DNA of 64,000 nucleotides, from positions 59,609-123,608 of the forward strand of contig DASPVV010000138.1 of the NCBI GenBank assembly GCA_035622175.1, read 5' to 3'. Positions within the stretch are counted from its first letter, which is position 1. Every line of letters begins with the position of its first letter. Position numbers and translations under genes: made by a program. The notes beneath the pieces are model-generated. The model did not search any database. It saw nothing but the letters and a program-made list of their open reading frames with translations, and was not told where the DNA came from. Source of the DNA: JAFAGX01 sp035622175. Its GTDB lineage: Bacteria; Acidobacteriota; Terriglobia; Terriglobales; Acidobacteriaceae. This document shows positions 63,585 through 64,000 of this stretch, piece after piece.

Positions 63585-63760
63585 CTCACAACGTCACTCC
63601 CGGATAACGAGCAAACCGTCACTTGTGAATGAGCCCGGCAGAGACTCACCAGCAGCAGCAGCATGTAAAGCATAACCCTGCCAAACGGCAAATTTATGCT
63701 TCAAATCACACATGCACTTTGGTTCATGAAAGGGGAGGCATAGAGACGATCACCCGGACA

Positions 63761-63790
63761 ATATCAAAGCATATCAAAGCATATCAATGC
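63761..63790 (+). repeat. Three tandem copies of a ten-base unit
   Basis: ATATCAAAGC appears at 63761-63770 and 63771-63780, and ATATCAATGC (one change) at 63781-63790. The array is a simple microsatellite-like repeat or a set of helical-phase binding sites (10 bases is one turn). Confidence 0.7.
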
Positions 63791-63821
63791 AACCCATCGG
63801 TGGTGCAGCGGAGAAAAAAGG

Positions 63822-63858
63822 ATGAATGACGATTGCCGATCAGCCATTTTTCATTCAT
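63822..63858. repeat. Inverted repeat with 21-base loop
   Basis: ATGAATGA at 63822-63829 and its exact complement TCATTCAT at 63851-63858. No clear T-run follows, so a terminator is unlikely; it could be an operator or chance in AT-rich DNA. Confidence 0.35.
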
Positions 63859-63937
63859 TCAACTTAAATATCTGCGGTTTGCGCATCGTTAGTGCTTCAG
63901 GTGTGTGCCTCTGTTACGAGCCAAGGCGGAAACTGTT

Positions 63938-64000
63938 ATGGTTCGCAAACCGCTCGCGCTAAAGCTTGCCACTGGGTTGATCACATTGGTTATGAGCGGC
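63938..64000 (+). CDS. Start of a probable exported protein, cut by the window edge
   Basis: The last 21 codons read MVRKPLALKLATGLITLVMSG: basic n-region and a hydrophobic core, as in a signal peptide. A purine-rich AAGGCGGA lies about eight bases upstream of the ATG. Everything after the first 21 residues is outside the window, so no family can be named. Confidence 0.5.
   Translation, partial: MVRKPLALKLATGLITLVMSG

Larger units (their letters stand above)
63585..63937. other. Intergenic region with tandem and inverted repeats
   Basis: About 350 bases of low-GC sequence. It holds the ten-base tandem repeat at 63761-63790 and the inverted repeat at 63822-63858. No protein family was recognised in its short frames. 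It probably carries the promoter of the gene beginning at 63938. Confidence 0.45.

Noticed and set aside
1..64000. CRISPR array, prophage, integrase or rRNA operon
   Set aside because: No regularly spaced repeats, phage genes, integrase or rRNA motifs were seen.

Overview
The window looks like a chromosomal piece of an Acidobacteriota (Terriglobia-like) genome. The points in favour are a Ser/Thr kinase with a periplasmic TPR half, secreted DinB and PIG-L proteins, many lone PilZ, AHSA1 and zinc-ribbon genes, a large TamB/Omp85 pair, high GC and modest-length operons. This is inferred from protein style; there is no rRNA or other phylogenetic marker in the window.

Layout. 1-5.6 kb: a truncated Cys/Met PLP enzyme, divergent from a run of SDR, secreted amidohydrolase, cupin, threonine synthase (thrC) and homoserine kinase (thrB); the homoserine branch point is therefore represented. 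5.7-14.5 kb, minus strand: secreted DinB, MFS exporter, APC permease, a 915-residue PIG-L hydrolase and a Ser/Thr kinase. 15.4-22.4 kb: TamB-like and Omp85/TamA-like outer-membrane assembly pair. 23.3-25.8 kb: ECF sigma factor, orphan NarL-type response regulator and a zinc-ribbon protein. 26.2-29.7 kb, plus strand: DUF2252, amidinotransferase-fold and beta-ketoacyl synthase genes. 29.8-32.3 kb, minus strand: PilZ, AHSA1, alpha/beta hydrolase, F420-type nitroreductase-fold and a small coiled-coil protein. 32.5-38.4 kb, plus strand: UbiD decarboxylase, TPR, ClC channel and aminotransferase. 38.5-40.2 kb: Sfp-type phosphopantetheinyl transferase, an orphan Flp pilin too short for ordinary ORF calling, and a zinc ribbon. 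40.6-42.2 kb: a two-gene ABC transporter.

42.2-55.7 kb is a respiratory complex I operon in the order A-C-D-E-F-G-H-J-K-L-M-N. nuoB and nuoI are absent from their usual places, so clusters N2, N6a and N6b must be supplied from elsewhere. Genes from A through N are tightly packed and several pairs overlap by 4 bases.

55.8-64 kb is different in character. After one acidobacterial hypothetical gene there is a broken P-loop ATPase, an AraC regulator with a small cupin, a DinB protein, a polyproline lipoprotein, the amputated C-terminus of a kinase/TPR protein, a frameshifted TniQ-type (Tn7/Tn5053 targeting) protein with four helix-turn-helix repeats, and a lower-GC secreted amidohydrolase. I read this as a decaying acquired segment. 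No CRISPR array, tRNA, rRNA or intact transposase was found.
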